64,000 bases of DNA, taken from assembly GCF_000203935.1 (NCBI RefSeq), contig NC_008577.1, positions 3,348,001-3,412,000 of the forward strand. The letters run 5' to 3'. Positions 1 through 11,371 of the stretch are shown here, piece by piece. The position numbers and the translations under genes are program-made. Every line of letters starts with the position of its first letter. Position 1 is the stretch's first letter. Under the pieces are notes generated by a model that saw only the letters and a program-made list of their open reading frames with translations, did not search any database and had not been told where the DNA came from. Source of the DNA: Shewanella sp. ANA-3. GTDB lineage: Bacteria > Pseudomonadota > Gammaproteobacteria > Enterobacterales > Shewanellaceae.

Positions 1-381
1 CCCCTGGTGCGTAAACGCTGGGCTGCGATTACCATCGACTAAAACTAACTCGGGCGCACGAGCAAGCCCAGCTACCGCACGCTGCATCGCAAGCATTGTG
101 GCATGCAGGATATTCAGCTCATCGATTTCCAAAGGACTGGCCCTCCCCACATGATAACTCAAGGCTTTTTCACAAATCTCATCGAACAAGGCCTCGCGGC
201 GCTTCTCGCTGAGCTTTTTAGAATCATTTAAGCCTGCAATGGGGCGATTAGGATCGAGGATTACCGCAGCCGTGACCACATCCCCTACCAGCGGGCCACG
301 ACCGACTTCATCCACGCCCGCCACTAAACCTGTAGAGAAGGTAGCGATATCGGCGTCGGTCAACGTCTTAAATACCGCCAT
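1..381 (-). CDS. rnhB: Ribonuclease HII (3' end cut off by window)
   Basis: RNase HII cleaves the RNA strand of RNA-DNA hybrids and removes single ribonucleotides from DNA. Only the N-terminal ~127 residues are present; the gene runs off the left edge. Near residue 20 the protein has the family motif [14 protein letters not shown], with the first catalytic Asp-Glu pair, followed by [13 protein letters not shown], typical of the family. The ATG at 381 overlaps the lpxB stop as TAATG, implying translational coupling. Placement after lpxB at the end of the lpx/bam operon is the usual gammaproteobacterial order, with dnaE expected beyond the edge. Confidence 0.95.
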   Translation of the reverse strand, partial: MAVFKTLTDADIATFSTGLVAGVDEVGRGPLVGDVVTAAVILDPNRPIAGLNDSKKLSEKRREALFDEICEKALSYHVGRASPLEIDELNILHATMLAMQRAVAGLARAPELVLVDGNRSPAFTHQG

Positions 382-1538
382 TAGTTCACATCCTTAGCAT
401 CGACGAGCGCTAACACTGCCTCAGCCGCTTTTTGACTGGCATCACAGCGCAACATTTGGTGTAAACGCTCAAACTCGGCTTTGATTGGCGTAAAGTCACG
501 ATTCAGCTCAACGCCAACCGCTTCGGCAATCTTTTCTGGGGTGCAATCGTGCTGGATAAGCTCTGGCACCACATCTCGCCCCGCTAACAGATTCGGCAGC
601 GAGAAACGGTTCACTTGCATCATGGTTTTCGCGATCTGATAGGTCAGCGGACTCACGCGATACGCCACCACCATAGGGCGTTTGATCAGCATGGCCTCAA
701 GCGTTGCCGTGCCCGACGCCAGTAAAATGCCATCGGCAGCGGCCATCACTTCGCGGGATTTGCCTTCCACCATGTGGATTTCCAGATCCGGTGCATGCGC
801 TTTTAATGCTTGCTCAAACTGCTCACGGCGCTTTTGATTCACTAAGGGCGTCACAAAGCGAATATCGGGAAATTGCTGCTTGATAAGTAGCGCAGCCTTC
901 ACAAAAGGCTCGGCCAATTGCTTTAATTCGCCACCGCGTGAGCCGGGTAAAATCGCGAGGTATTCGGCCTCAGGATCGAGTTCAAGCAACTGACGAGCGC
1001 TCGCCTTATCACTCTCTAACGGAATATCGTCAGCCAAGGTATGGCCAACAAAGGTACAAGGTACCTGATGCTTATCGTAAAAGGCCTTCTCAAAGGGCAA
1101 TAACGACAGCACCATATTGGTGGCCTTAGCGATTTTAAAAATCCGCTTAGGGCGCCATGCCCATACCGAAGGGCTCACATAGTGAACGGTTTTAATCCCC
1201 TGCGCCTTTAACTTAAGCTCAAGACCGATATTAAAATCCGGTGCATCGATACCGATAAAACAATCGGGCTTAAGTTCGGTGATGGACTTAATTAGGGATG
1301 AGCGCACGTGGAGTAAGCGTGGCAGACGAGATAGCACTTCGACTATCCCCATCACGGCTAACTCTTCCATCGCGAACAGAGATTCGAAGCCTAGGGCTTC
1401 CATTCGAGGTCCACCAATACCGACAAAACGAGCGTTGGGGTGTGTTTTTTGCAGTGCGGCCATTAAACCTGCACCTAAAATATCGCCGGAGAGTTCTCCG
1501 GCGACCATTGCAAACACTAATTGAGATTTTTTGCTCAT
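381..1538 (-). CDS. lpxB: Lipid-A-disaccharide synthase
   Basis: LpxB condenses UDP-2,3-diacylglucosamine with lipid X to form the lipid A disaccharide at the inner face of the cytoplasmic membrane. The 385-residue length matches the family. Signature stretches visible are [11 protein letters not shown] near residue 13, [11 protein letters not shown] near 120, LPGSRGGE near 196 and [10 protein letters not shown] near 275. Its stop overlaps the rnhB start by one base. There is a 116-bp gap to lpxA upstream, with no hairpin obvious enough to split the operon. Confidence 0.97.
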   Translation of the reverse strand: MSKKSQLVFAMVAGELSGDILGAGLMAALQKTHPNARFVGIGGPRMEALGFESLFAMEELAVMGIVEVLSRLPRLLHVRSSLIKSITELKPDCFIGIDAPDFNIGLELKLKAQGIKTVHYVSPSVWAWRPKRIFKIAKATNMVLSLLPFEKAFYDKHQVPCTFVGHTLADDIPLESDKASARQLLELDPEAEYLAILPGSRGGELKQLAEPFVKAALLIKQQFPDIRFVTPLVNQKRREQFEQALKAHAPDLEIHMVEGKSREVMAAADGILLASGTATLEAMLIKRPMVVAYRVSPLTYQIAKTMMQVNRFSLPNLLAGRDVVPELIQHDCTPEKIAEAVGVELNRDFTPIKAEFERLHQMLRCDASQKAAEAVLALVDAKDVN

Positions 1539-1654
1539 AAACCAATCATATCTGACAAGTGAATGGCACCGCAGCGCATCTCTGCCATGGCATTGTCTAA
1601 AGCAGAATATTACGAGCAGTGCCTATGAATGGCATAGTGTAGAGTCTAGGACTC

Positions 1655-2425
1655 TTAACGAATAATGCCGCGACCCGATGATTTAACAAACTCAATGAAC
1701 GACTTAACTTGCTCATCGTTCTGCGCATCTTCGGCAAGCGCTTCAATCGCTTCATCAACAGTTAAACTACTGCGATATAAGGTTTTATAGGCACGGCGCA
1801 CCGCTAATTGGCTCTCCTTAGAGAAACCACGGCGCTTCATACCTTCGCTGTTTAAGCCACGAGGAATAGCAGGTTGTCCCGCCGCCATCACAAAGGGTGG
1901 CACATCCTGTAGCAATAACGAACACCCCGCGGTAAAGGCGTGGGCACCGATATGCACAAACTGGTGAACCCCAGTCATACCACCGAGAATTGCCCAGTCA
2001 CCCACATGCACATGGCCTGCGATAGAGGCATTGTTAGCCATAATCACGTTATTACCGACCACACAGTCATGGGCAATATGCACGTAGTTCATAAACAGGT
2101 TGTTAGAGCCGATACGGGTTTCGCTATTGTCTTGAACCGTACCACGGTGAATGGTCACATGTTCACGGATAACGTTGTTATCGCCAATAATGAGTCGAGT
2201 CGGCTCGCCAGCGTATTTCTTGTCTTGGCATTCTTCACCCACGGAGGCGAATTGGAAAATACGGTTGCCTTTACCGATAATGGTTGGCCCCTTCACTACT
2301 ACGTGGGAGCTTAACCAACAATCGTCGCCAATCTCGACACCCGCGCCCACATAACTCCATGGACCTATGGTGACGTTTTTACCAATTTTTGCATCGGGAT
2401 GCACAAACGCTAATGTATCTATCAC
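1655..2425 (-). CDS. lpxA: UDP-N-acetylglucosamine acyltransferase
   Basis: LpxA transfers a 3-hydroxyacyl chain from ACP to O-3 of UDP-GlcNAc, the first step of lipid A synthesis. The 256-residue protein opens with hexapeptide repeats of the left-handed beta-helix (for example [20 protein letters not shown]) and has the conserved [13 protein letters not shown] segment that contains the catalytic His, near residue 118. Its ATG overlaps the fabZ stop by 4 bp, so the two are translationally coupled. FabZ and LpxA compete for 3-hydroxyacyl-ACP, which explains the close linkage. Confidence 0.97.
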
Positions 2426-2886
2426 TGATTAATCTCTCTGCGGGCACACATGATTTCAGCGGAACAAACCACTTCACCATCCACTTTGGCCTCACCATAG
2501 AAAACGCCAATCCCGCGGCGCTCTTTAATCATTTTGACTTCAAAATGGATTTGATCGCCGGGCTCAACCACACGTCTAAAACGCGCGTTATCGATACCAG
2601 CAAAATAGTACAACACACCAGGAGGCGGTACATCGTCACTCATGGTCTTAAACGCGAGCAGACCAGTGGCCTGCGCCATAGCTTCTAAAATCAGCACGCC
2701 GGGCATCACAGGCTGAACAGGGAAATGTCCCTGGAAAAAGGGTTCATTAATCGTCACGTTTTTAATCGCATGGAGACTCTCACCTGGGGTGTAATCTAAA
2801 ACGCGATCGATTAATAAAAATGGATATCTATGGGGTAGATACTTAAGGATCTCCGTAATATCCATAGTGTTCATTTGATTAGACAC
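2422..2886 (-). CDS. fabZ: 3-hydroxyacyl-ACP dehydratase
   Basis: FabZ dehydrates 3-hydroxyacyl-ACP in the type II fatty acid elongation cycle. The 154-residue protein has the hot-dog fold signature [13 protein letters not shown] near residue 15. The active-site stretch [20 protein letters not shown], with catalytic His and Glu, lies near residues 53-72. It sits between lpxD and lpxA as in most gammaproteobacteria and overlaps lpxA by 4 bp. It is independent of the dehydratase domains in the distant pfa cluster of this window. Confidence 0.97.
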
Positions 2887-2918
2887 GAACCTAGTTCCTC
2901 AAAATTGCCTTGGGGCAA

Positions 2919-3944
2919 TTACTCTGGTGTATTTGCATTCTTTTCCAACGTTTTCACACGTTGGAACAGTTCATCCAATTGACGGAAGCGAACTGTATTT
3001 TTACGCCACACTCTGTTTTCCATTGCCACTGTCGCAGAAGAATACAAACCAGGCTCACGCATGTTACCTGTAACGTTTGTCGCGCCAGAAAGATGGACAC
3101 CGTCGGCAATGGTTAAGTGGCCTGCAATCGCGCAGTTACCACCAATAATACAATGTTTACCAATAGTCACACTGCCTGCAATGGTCGTGCTGCCAGCGAT
3201 CGCGGTATTTTCACCAATAATATCGTTATGGGCAACCTGTACTTGGTTGTCGATGATCACACCGTTGTGGATCTCGGTATGACCTAAAGCCCCACGGTCG
3301 ATGGTTGAGTTCGCACCGATTTCGACGCGATCGCCAATACGTACACCACCAGTTTGTGGAATTTTAATCCATTGTCCACGCTCGTTGGCGTAACCGAAAC
3401 CGTCGGAGCCAATAATGGCGCCGGAATGGATAATACAATCTTGGCCTAAATGGACATTATGATAGAGGGTCACATTGGCCCACAGACGAGTGTTAGAGCC
3501 TACGATGGAGTCTTGACCAATCACAGAGCCCGCACCAATCTGCACGTTTTCGCCGAGGATCACATTCGCGCCAATAACCACATTGGCACCAATCGCTACG
3601 CCTTCGCCTAACTGGGCAGAAGAGTCGATTTGTGCCGAAGGATGGATACCCACGGCCGCCTTGGGCGTGGTATCTAAAAACTGTGCCACACGGGCAAACC
3701 CCACATAGGGGTCTTTAACGACTAACGCAGTGCCTGAATAGTCCTGCGCGTCTTTAGCCGACAATAACACCGCGCTCGCTTGAGTTGACTCAAGCTGAGC
3801 ACGGTATTTGCTGTTGGCTAAAAAAGAGATTTGACCCGATTGGGCATGTTCAAGTGTCGCAACGCTGTTGATCACTAACGTTTCATCACCTTGGACAACG
3901 CCATCTAATAACAGGCTTAGCTCTTTTAAAGTCACACTTTTCAT
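2919..3944 (-). CDS. lpxD: UDP-3-O-acylglucosamine N-acyltransferase
   Basis: LpxD adds the second 3-hydroxyacyl chain, on N-2, in lipid A synthesis. At 341 residues it has the expected N-terminal uridine-binding domain (about 1-95), then a long run of hexapeptide repeats (about 100-300). The conserved GSDGFGYANERG segment near residue 180 and QVAHNDIIG near 238, with the catalytic His, are visible. A short C-terminal helix (VRFRQLDELFQRVKTLEK) closes the protein. Only 3 bp separate it from skp, so the two are co-transcribed. Confidence 0.97.
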   Translation of the reverse strand: MKSVTLKELSLLLDGVVQGDETLVINSVATLEHAQSGQISFLANSKYRAQLESTQASAVLLSAKDAQDYSGTALVVKDPYVGFARVAQFLDTTPKAAVGIHPSAQIDSSAQLGEGVAIGANVVIGANVILGENVQIGAGSVIGQDSIVGSNTRLWANVTLYHNVHLGQDCIIHSGAIIGSDGFGYANERGQWIKIPQTGGVRIGDRVEIGANSTIDRGALGHTEIHNGVIIDNQVQVAHNDIIGENTAIAGSTTIAGSVTIGKHCIIGGNCAIAGHLTIADGVHLSGATNVTGNMREPGLYSSATVAMENRVWRKNTVRFRQLDELFQRVKTLEKNANTPE

Positions 3945-3947
3945 TAA

Positions 3948-4454
3948 TTACTTGCCTTTGCTTAAGGCTTCAACCACTTTGCCACTGATGTCAGCATTTG
4001 GCTTAACATAAATGACGGCACCGCGCTGTAAAACTAAATCGTATTTTTCTTTTTCAGCGATAGTGTTAATGGCTTTTTGAACCTTAACTAACAGTTTGTT
4101 TTGCTCTTCACCTTGGCGACGACGTAAGTCTTCATCCAACGCTTTACCTTTTAGCTGATATTCAGATTTTAACGCTTCCATTTTACGAACCAGCTCAGTT
4201 TTTTGCGTGTCATTCATTAACGCGCCGTCACGTTGCTGCTTCTCCATCAGAGAACGCATTTCTTCTTGCATTTTCTGAACTTCAGCCATGCGATCACCAA
4301 ACTCTGATTTCAGAGATTGGGAGATTTGCTCACGTTGAGGTAACTGCTCAAACACAGCGCCCATATCAACAACAGCAATATTTTCTGCCTGCGCCGCTAA
4401 AGGTGCACCTAATAAAGCCAACGTCACCAGGGCACGGTTTACCATCTTGTTCAA
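3948..4454 (-). CDS. skp: Periplasmic OMP chaperone Skp/OmpH
   Basis: Skp is a trimeric periplasmic chaperone that carries unfolded outer-membrane proteins to the Bam complex. The 168-residue precursor starts with a Sec signal peptide (about residues 1-23, ending AAQA) and continues with IAVVDMGAVFEQLPQ. A highly charged helical region (about 45-125) then forms the tentacle-like coiled coils. It lies directly downstream of bamA, its functional partner. Confidence 0.95.
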   Translation of the reverse strand: MNKMVNRALVTLALLGAPLAAQAENIAVVDMGAVFEQLPQREQISQSLKSEFGDRMAEVQKMQEEMRSLMEKQQRDGALMNDTQKTELVRKMEALKSEYQLKGKALDEDLRRRQGEEQNKLLVKVQKAINTIAEKEKYDLVLQRGAVIYVKPNADISGKVVEALSKGK

Positions 4455-4510
4455 AATAGACTCCTTGTTACCTTTGTTATATTCAGCAAAACCTGCCGAG
4501 TGTATGCCTT

Positions 4511-6991
4511 TTAAAAAGTTTTGCCAATATTGAACGAGAAGATCTCTGTTTGATCGCCTTCGTATTCTTTAATCGGCCATGCCAAGCTGAATACCATGGG
4601 TCCCATAGGAGACAGCCACTGTAAGCTTACCCCCCAAGAGGCTCTGATACGACCTGGGTCACTGTAGTCCTGCAACTTATCAAACTCTTCCGCTGGCAAC
4701 GTTTGATACTTAGCGAAATCAAACTCAGTATCCCATACGTTACCCGCATCGACGAAGAAGCTGGTACGAACAGAGTTAGTGTAGGCCTCATCCAAGAATG
4801 GCGTTGGCACAATCAGCTCCATACTGGCGGTTGCAATCGCGTTACCACCGATTGAACGACCAGAACTGACCTGAATACTGTTAGGATCGCCCGGTAAGCT
4901 ACAACCGTCACCCGATGGATCCGGCGCACATGGCTCACTACCACGGAAGAGATAGAATGAACGAGGACCGACCGAGTTAGACTTAAAGCCACGTAGTGAG
5001 GTACTACCGCCCGAGTAATAGTTTTCCCAGAATGGCAGGATTTGGTCATTATCATTAAATTGACCGTAACCGTTGCCATAACCTAAACGACCACGCGCTA
5101 ACAGCACAAAACTGTGGCTACGAGTTATAGGGAAATAATAGTTAGTATCGAAGTCAGTCTTAAAGTACTGCAGATCCGAGCCAGGTACAGTCATCTTACC
5201 GCTTAAACGCTGTGACGAACCGTCTGTTGGGAAGGTGCCACGGTTTAAGGTGCTGCGGTACCAGCCTAAGCTGAGCTCGAAATTGTCGAAGCTTAAATCG
5301 GCATTCGGGTCATCGTCACGGTAGATATTGTAGAAACGCAGCGCCTGTTCGTAGGCAGAGATTTCTGAAATCGTGTTATGACGATAGCCAATACCACCGT
5401 TGATACGGTTGTATTCGTTAATTGGGAAGCCAGAGTTTAATGCCACACCGTAGGAGCTGTTCTTATAACGCTCAAGGTTAGCCTCATTCGCATCAAACTC
5501 GTTCCAGTAAACGCTGCCACCTAAGCTCACACCATCTTTGGTCCAATAAGGATCGGTGTAAGACAAGTTAACGTTTTTAGAATACTTGTTGGTGCTTAAA
5601 CTCACGCCCGCTTGGTTACCCGTACCGAGGAAGTTATTTTGCTGCACACCAAACTGCAGACTTAAGCCTGATTCAGTACCATAACCCACACCGGCGTTAA
5701 ATGAGCCCGATGGCTGCTCTTTAACCTTCACGGCCACATCGACTAAATCGTCGGTACCCGGCACTTGAATGGTTTCGGTATCAACGGTTTCGAAGAAGCC
5801 TAAGCGGTTTAGACGGGCTTTTGATTGCTCAACCTGCGCCGAGTTTAACCAAGCACCTTCCATCTGACGCAGCTCGCGGCGCATCACTTCGTCTTTAGTC
5901 ACTGTGTTACCGGTGAAGTTAACCGAACGGACATACACACGTTTACCCGGTTTGATATTGATGTTTAAGGTCACTTCCTTAGTTTTATCATCAATTTCAG
6001 GGTAGGTTTTCACTTCAGGATACGCGTAACCGAAACGACCTAAGTATTTGCTGTACATCTCTTCGGTGAAGGTCACATCACCGCCGTTGTACATATCGCC
6101 AGCCTTAATTGGCAGAATCGATTTCATTAACTCTTCGCGGCCCATTAAGTCGCCGGTGAGGTTAACGTCTTTAACCTTGTACTTCTCACCTTCGTTGACG
6201 TTGATGGTGATATACAAACCTTTACGGTCAGGCGTCATCGCCACTTGAGTCGAGGTGACTTCAAAGCGAATATAACCCTTGTTGTGGTAATAGGTTTTAA
6301 TGGTTTCAAGGTCAGCTTGCAGCTTTTGCTTCTGGTAGCGACGCTCACCAAACAGATCCCACCAGGCCACGTAGTCTTTGAGTTCTAACATGCCGATAAG
6401 CTCAGCATCGGTGAACTCTTTGTTGCCAACCACGTTAATTTGGCGAATTTCAGCCGCTAAACCTTCGGTGAACTTGAATTTGAGTTCGACGCGGTTACGG
6501 GGCAAGTTAATCACCTGCGCTTCGACTTTCGCACCGTATTTACCCACACCGTAGTAGAAGTCTTGTAACCCCTTCTCGATGCCCGTCAGCATAGTACGGT
6601 CTAAGGACTCGCCGACTTTCACGCCTGAGCCGTCCAGACTTTCCTGTAACTGCTCATCTTTAATGTCTTTGTTGCCTTCAAAGGTCACGGCGCTGATCGT
6701 TGGTCGCTCAGTGACTTTAACAATCAACACGCCGCCATCATGACTGACTGAGATGTTCTCAAAGTTAGTCGATGCATACAGGCTTTTAATGGCTTGTTGA
6801 ATTTTTAACTGGTCAACAGTGTCACCCACTTTCACAGGTAAGCTTAACAAGGCAGCACCCAGTGCGACTCGCTGCAAACCTTCAACTTGGATGTCGGTCA
6901 CTTCAAAGGGTTGGAACGTATCCGCCAACACAGTCCCTGAAAACGACGCACCGACGAATAACATCGAGGCAAAAAGTTTATTCAATCTCAT
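4511..6991 (-). CDS. bamA: Outer membrane protein assembly factor BamA
   Basis: BamA is the core of the machine that inserts beta-barrel proteins into the outer membrane. The 826-residue precursor has a signal peptide (about 1-23, ending VLA), five POTRA domains (about 24-430) and a C-terminal 16-stranded barrel. The barrel contains the conserved lid motif SLRGF near residue 670 and ends in the aromatic signature NIGKTF, with Phe as the last residue. It lies between rseP and skp, the standard order. Confidence 0.98.
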   Translation of the reverse strand: MRLNKLFASMLFVGASFSGTVLADTFQPFEVTDIQVEGLQRVALGAALLSLPVKVGDTVDQLKIQQAIKSLYASTNFENISVSHDGGVLIVKVTERPTISAVTFEGNKDIKDEQLQESLDGSGVKVGESLDRTMLTGIEKGLQDFYYGVGKYGAKVEAQVINLPRNRVELKFKFTEGLAAEIRQINVVGNKEFTDAELIGMLELKDYVAWWDLFGERRYQKQKLQADLETIKTYYHNKGYIRFEVTSTQVAMTPDRKGLYITINVNEGEKYKVKDVNLTGDLMGREELMKSILPIKAGDMYNGGDVTFTEEMYSKYLGRFGYAYPEVKTYPEIDDKTKEVTLNINIKPGKRVYVRSVNFTGNTVTKDEVMRRELRQMEGAWLNSAQVEQSKARLNRLGFFETVDTETIQVPGTDDLVDVAVKVKEQPSGSFNAGVGYGTESGLSLQFGVQQNNFLGTGNQAGVSLSTNKYSKNVNLSYTDPYWTKDGVSLGGSVYWNEFDANEANLERYKNSSYGVALNSGFPINEYNRINGGIGYRHNTISEISAYEQALRFYNIYRDDDPNADLSFDNFELSLGWYRSTLNRGTFPTDGSSQRLSGKMTVPGSDLQYFKTDFDTNYYFPITRSHSFVLLARGRLGYGNGYGQFNDNDQILPFWENYYSGGSTSLRGFKSNSVGPRSFYLFRGSEPCAPDPSGDGCSLPGDPNSIQVSSGRSIGGNAIATASMELIVPTPFLDEAYTNSVRTSFFVDAGNVWDTEFDFAKYQTLPAEEFDKLQDYSDPGRIRASWGVSLQWLSPMGPMVFSLAWPIKEYEGDQTEIFSFNIGKTF

Positions 6992-7022
6992 AGAGCACTT
7001 CTAATTATTAGTCTGTCCTTGC

Positions 7023-8393
7023 TCAGAGTCGGGCAAAGTCATTGAAGAGCGCGATGCTCATCAACATCAGCAGCAATGCTGCCCCAAATCTGAATCCTAT
7101 TTCCTGTACCTTTTCAGACACAGGTTTACCAGTGATTACCTCAACGAAGTAATACAGCAGGTGTCCCCCATCGAGCACAGGCAATGGCAGCAGGTTAATG
7201 ATGCCTAAATTGACACTGATAAGCGCGAGGAAACCGAGAAAGTAAACCAAGCCATAGTTTGCACTATTGCCCGCACCCTGTGCGATTGAGATAGGTCCAC
7301 TTAAGTTTTTCACTGACACATCGCCAGTAAATAATTTGCCAATCATCTTAAAGCTCACAGCAACAAGTTGCCATGTTTTATCGGCTGCGATAGCAAAAGA
7401 TTCGATTGGGCCATATTCAAGTTGCAGGCGCATATTCTCAGGCCACTGTGCCTGAGCGGGGCTCACCCCAAGCACGCCTACCTCTTTACCATCACTATTT
7501 TTAACACTCGCAGGTGTCACTGAGATGGCAAACTGCTCGCCATTACGGCGTACAGTTAACTCCACTGGCACATTGGCAGAATGTTGAATAATGTCAACAA
7601 AAGCTTGCCAATCGGTGTAATTTTGGCCATTGATGGCAACCAAGGTATCACCGACTTTCAGGTCACTCTTAGCCGCCGCACTGCCTTCGCTGATGAGCGC
7701 AATTTGTGGCTCAATCGCAGGGCGATACACGCCCAGCCCCAGCGCCGTAATCGGCGACTCTTTTTCTGGGTCGAAACGCCACTCACGGGTATCAAGGGTG
7801 TAGGTGCGAGCCGTAGTGTCTAAACCCTGCAAGCCATTTAGCGGCGCGAGGGAGACGGTTAAGCTGTCATCGCCTATATGGCCCACAAGCGCTAAATTCA
7901 CTTCTTCCCAATTGCGTACTGGCTGGCCTGAAATCGCCGTCACTTGCATCGGCTCACTCACTTGGATTTGCGCCGCTGCCGTGCCAGGTGTGGTTGAGGT
8001 AATCACAGGCTTAAGCGATGGCACGCCAATTAAGTACATAAAATACAGCGCGATAATCGCAAAGATAAAGTTTGCAATCGGCCCTGCGGCCACAATCGCA
8101 ATCCGTTGCCATACCGTTTTACGGTTAAAGGCTTGGTCCTTTAACTCATCGGGTACGTCTTCTACTCGCTCATCGAGCATTTTGACATAGCCGCCTAACG
8201 GGATCATGGCGATGACGTATTCAGTGCCATCTTGACCCACTTTGCGCCAAATCGCCTTACCAAAACCAATAGAGAAACGTTCAACCTTCACGCCACAGCG
8301 GCGTGCAACATAGAAATGGCCGTATTCGTGGGCGGTGATAAGCAGCCCAAGCGCAACGATAAACGAACCTAAGTTCCACAAAAAATCTAACAT
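7023..8393 (-). CDS. rseP: Site-2 intramembrane zinc metalloprotease RseP
   Basis: RseP performs the second cut of the anti-sigma factor RseA during the sigma-E envelope stress response and clears signal-peptide remnants. The 456-residue polytopic protein carries the zinc motif HEYGH (residues about 22-26) in the first membrane segment. Two PDZ domains follow in the periplasmic loop (about 115-300), then the second metal motif LDGGH near residue 405. It sits directly upstream of bamA, so it is linked to outer-membrane assembly stress. Confidence 0.97.
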   Translation of the reverse strand: MLDFLWNLGSFIVALGLLITAHEYGHFYVARRCGVKVERFSIGFGKAIWRKVGQDGTEYVIAMIPLGGYVKMLDERVEDVPDELKDQAFNRKTVWQRIAIVAAGPIANFIFAIIALYFMYLIGVPSLKPVITSTTPGTAAAQIQVSEPMQVTAISGQPVRNWEEVNLALVGHIGDDSLTVSLAPLNGLQGLDTTARTYTLDTREWRFDPEKESPITALGLGVYRPAIEPQIALISEGSAAAKSDLKVGDTLVAINGQNYTDWQAFVDIIQHSANVPVELTVRRNGEQFAISVTPASVKNSDGKEVGVLGVSPAQAQWPENMRLQLEYGPIESFAIAADKTWQLVAVSFKMIGKLFTGDVSVKNLSGPISIAQGAGNSANYGLVYFLGFLALISVNLGIINLLPLPVLDGGHLLYYFVEVITGKPVSEKVQEIGFRFGAALLLMLMSIALFNDFARL

Positions 8394-8444
8394 TCCACTC
8401 CTTATGTCATCGTCAAATCCGCTTATCCCTAACCCAATGAGGGA

Positions 8445-9635
8445 TTAAGCAAATTTCGCTAACTGTTCGCGGGCATAAATCCGCGTTTGTGCATCCAGGG
8501 CGATAATATCATCGATGCTGGTCATCGCCCGTTTAGGCACAGAGGATAAACAGGCTTCATTCACCTTGGCGATATGGGTAAAACCAATCTGCCCCTGTAA
8601 AAATGCCTCAACGGCGATTTCATTGGCGGCATTGAGTACCGTAGTCGCTTCTTGACCTTGGGCACAAGCGGCGATCGCTAACGCCAAACAGGGGAAGCGA
8701 TTAAAGTCTGGCTCACAAAAGCTTAACTGTCCGACTTTGAAAAAATCCAAAGGTTCAACGCCAGAGCGAATTCTTTGTGGATAGGACATACAATGTGCAA
8801 TCGGTGTACGCATATCCGGGTTACCCATTTGCGCGATCACGCTACCATCCCGGTATTGCACCATCGAATGGATAACACTCTGCGGATGGATAACCACCTT
8901 TAATTGGTCTTTCTGAGTATTAAACAACCAACGAGCTTCAATAAACTCCAAGCCTTTATTCATCATAGTGGCGGAGTCGACTGAAATTTTCGGGCCCATC
9001 GACCAGTTTGGATGTTTACAGGCCTGCGCTGGCGTCATAGACGCAAGGCTGGCAAGCTCAGCGGTTAAAAAGGGGCCGCCAGAGCCTGTCAGTAAAATAT
9101 GTGAAATGCCCGATGCGGCTAAATCACAGCGGCCTAAATTAGCCTGCACCTCTTCGGGTAAGCATTGGAAAATTGCATTGTGCTCACTATCGACCGGCAA
9201 CAAAGTAGCGCCCGATGCTTTCGTGGCCTCAATAAAGAGTTCACCTGACATCACCAAGGCCTCTTTATTGGCAAGTAATACTCGCTTACCCGCTTTGACA
9301 GCGGCTAAGGTGGGCACTAACCCCGCTGCGCCGACGATAGCGGCCATCACAGTATCCACTTCGGTGGCTGTGACTAAGGCGATGAGTTCATCCTCGCCAC
9401 TTGTGACTTGGATATTAAGCTCAGGGGGAAGCTTAGCTTGTAGCGCTAATGCGGCCTGACTATCGACCATATGGGCGACTTGGGGGCGATGGGTCACACA
9501 CAGGGCGAGCATCTTATCGACACTCGCATTCGCCACTAAAGCGTAAACACGATAAGCATCGGGATTAGCCGAAATTACACTTAAAGTGCTGGCACCAATC
9601 GACCCGGTTGCGCCCAAAATCACCATATTTTGCAT
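8445..9635 (-). CDS. dxr: 1-deoxy-D-xylulose 5-phosphate reductoisomerase
   Basis: Dxr (IspC) converts DXP to MEP with NADPH in the non-mevalonate isoprenoid pathway. The ATG at 9635 is chosen over an in-frame start 21 bp upstream because the protein then begins [14 protein letters not shown], placing the NADPH-binding loop at the usual N-terminal position and leaving 4 bp to cds[13 protein letters not shown] and the metal-site motif [13 protein letters not shown] are visible in the middle of the protein. Length is 396 residues. Its product feeds UppS, encoded two genes away. Confidence 0.96.
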   Translation of the reverse strand: MQNMVILGATGSIGASTLSVISANPDAYRVYALVANASVDKMLALCVTHRPQVAHMVDSQAALALQAKLPPELNIQVTSGEDELIALVTATEVDTVMAAIVGAAGLVPTLAAVKAGKRVLLANKEALVMSGELFIEATKASGATLLPVDSEHNAIFQCLPEEVQANLGRCDLAASGISHILLTGSGGPFLTAELASLASMTPAQACKHPNWSMGPKISVDSATMMNKGLEFIEARWLFNTQKDQLKVVIHPQSVIHSMVQYRDGSVIAQMGNPDMRTPIAHCMSYPQRIRSGVEPLDFFKVGQLSFCEPDFNRFPCLALAIAACAQGQEATTVLNAANEIAVEAFLQGQIGFTHIAKVNEACLSSVPKRAMTSIDDIIALDAQTRIYAREQLAKFA

Positions 9636-9639
9636 AGCG

Positions 9640-10497
9640 TTACATCCAAAATGCAATGTAGATTAAGGTAAACACCGGCAGGGCCGCAGTGAGGCTGTCG
9701 ATGCGATCGAGCACGCCACCATGCCCAGGCAGAATCGTGCCCGAGTCTTTGATACAGGCGGCACGCTTAAACATACTCTCGGATAAATCGCCAAGCGCCG
9801 AAATCAGCGCCACGAAAATAGTGACCGCGACCACTAAACCTAATTCCTGCTCAGGCGAAATATACATAACACCCGCGACCACAATCAGTGTCGTCATCAG
9901 GCCGCCCAGTAACCCTTCTAAGGTTTTAGCAGGGCTCACCGCAGGCATCAGCTTGGTCTTGCCAACCGCTTTACCGACAAAATACGCGCCCGAATCCGCT
10001 GCCCAAACAATCAGCATCACCAGTAATACCAATGACGCGCCATAGTATGGCGATATTTGCGAGCTAATGGATTTGAGTGCAATCAGCGCCACAAAACAAG
10101 GCACTAAAGTGAGTTGTCCAAACATGGACTTTAGCATCGGGTTCTTTTGCCAGAGTTTGGCGCTCTTAGGGTAAGTCACCACTAACAGCAGCGACGCTAT
10201 CCACCACAGTGCACCGATGGCCATCACGGCAAGATAGATAGGATGAATTTGTCCCCTAAGCCAAATGGTGTCGGCGGGAACAATTAAATTCAACGCGATT
10301 AGTAAAATACCGACGGTGCAAGTAAAACTCCATTGAGTCACATCACATTGACTATCGATGATCCTGCCCCACTCCTTAGCGGCGATCAGAAACACGGCCA
10401 CTAAGGCCCAAGCAAAGTACTCTACGGGGAGTAAAAAGATCGCTCCCAAAACTAATGGAATTAACCAAATTGCTGTTATTATACGTTGTTTTAGCAA
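9640..10497 (-). CDS. cdsA: Phosphatidate cytidylyltransferase
   Basis: CdsA makes CDP-diacylglycerol from phosphatidate and CTP, the branch point of phospholipid synthesis. The 285-residue protein is rich in hydrophobic segments. It has the family signature near the C-terminus: [18 protein letters not shown] followed by the VLDRIDS core that binds metal. [12 protein letters not shown] lies near residue 190. It lies tightly between uppS and dxr, as in other gammaproteobacteria. Confidence 0.97.
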   Translation of the reverse strand: MLKQRIITAIWLIPLVLGAIFLLPVEYFAWALVAVFLIAAKEWGRIIDSQCDVTQWSFTCTVGILLIALNLIVPADTIWLRGQIHPIYLAVMAIGALWWIASLLLVVTYPKSAKLWQKNPMLKSMFGQLTLVPCFVALIALKSISSQISPYYGASLVLLVMLIVWAADSGAYFVGKAVGKTKLMPAVSPAKTLEGLLGGLMTTLIVVAGVMYISPEQELGLVVAVTIFVALISALGDLSESMFKRAACIKDSGTILPGHGGVLDRIDSLTAALPVFTLIYIAFWM

Positions 10498-10517
10498 AAA
10501 AAATCCCTCATGACGTT

Positions 10518-11345
10518 TTACAATGCGCGCATCTCATCAATTTGACTTCCGGTCAAACCAAAACGGCGCTGGCGACTGGCAAAAGTGGCAATCGCTTCAT
10601 GAAAAGCCTGTTCATCGAAATCAGGCCAAAGGGTGTCCATAAACACCAATTCAGCATAGGCAGCCTGCCAGAGCACAAAATTGCTGATCCGGTAATCCCC
10701 ACCCGTACGGATCATTAAATCAACTTCACTCTGATTTTGCATGCACAAATGTTCACTCAAGGCTTCTTCGGTGAACTGACTGCTGGTCATTTCGCCATTT
10801 TCCACCTTTTCAGCTAACTTTTGCGCAGCTTGCAGTATGTCCCAACGGCCACCGTAATTGGCCGCTACATTCAATATCAATCCACTGTTGCCTGCGGTTT
10901 TTTCTTCTGCGGCACGAATTTGTTTTTGTAAACGTGCAGAAAAACGGCTGATATCGCCGATGATATTCAATCTGACTTGGTTCTTATCGAGTAACTTAAT
11001 TTCCCGTTGTAACACGGTAAAAAACAATTCCATCAGCAAGCTGACTTCTTTATCGGGTCTACGCCAATTCTCGCTGGAAAACGCAAATAGCGTCAGCGAT
11101 TGTATCCCTAACTGACTGGCCGCACTCACCGCACGTCTCACCGCCTTTACGCCGGCTTTATGTCCCATCACTCGTGGTTTGCCCTGGGTTTGGGCCCAAC
11201 GTCCATTACCATCCATAATAATCGCAACATGTTTAGGTAATGACTGTTTTACGAGTTCGGGTAATACCTCCGGTAAGCTTGTCTGAGCACAAGCATCCTG
11301 CTCAGTCGACCTAGATTGCGGATCAAATTCCACTGTGGATGACAT
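10518..11345 (-). CDS. uppS: Undecaprenyl diphosphate synthase
   Basis: UppS adds eight isoprene units to farnesyl diphosphate to give the C55 carrier lipid precursor for peptidoglycan and O-antigen. MDGNGRWAQ near residue 43, with the catalytic Asp, and [13 protein letters not shown] near 215 are conserved family motifs. At 275 residues it is longer than the usual ~250 because of a low-complexity N-terminal extension of about 35 residues. AAGGG lies about 10 bases before the chosen ATG. A rho-independent hairpin separates it from frr upstream, so it may have its own promoter. Confidence 0.95.
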   Translation of the reverse strand: MSSTVEFDPQSRSTEQDACAQTSLPEVLPELVKQSLPKHVAIIMDGNGRWAQTQGKPRVMGHKAGVKAVRRAVSAASQLGIQSLTLFAFSSENWRRPDKEVSLLMELFFTVLQREIKLLDKNQVRLNIIGDISRFSARLQKQIRAAEEKTAGNSGLILNVAANYGGRWDILQAAQKLAEKVENGEMTSSQFTEEALSEHLCMQNQSEVDLMIRTGGDYRISNFVLWQAAYAELVFMDTLWPDFDEQAFHEAIATFASRQRRFGLTGSQIDEMRAL

Positions 11346-11371
11346 CTATTACAACCCTTTAAAATAGACAA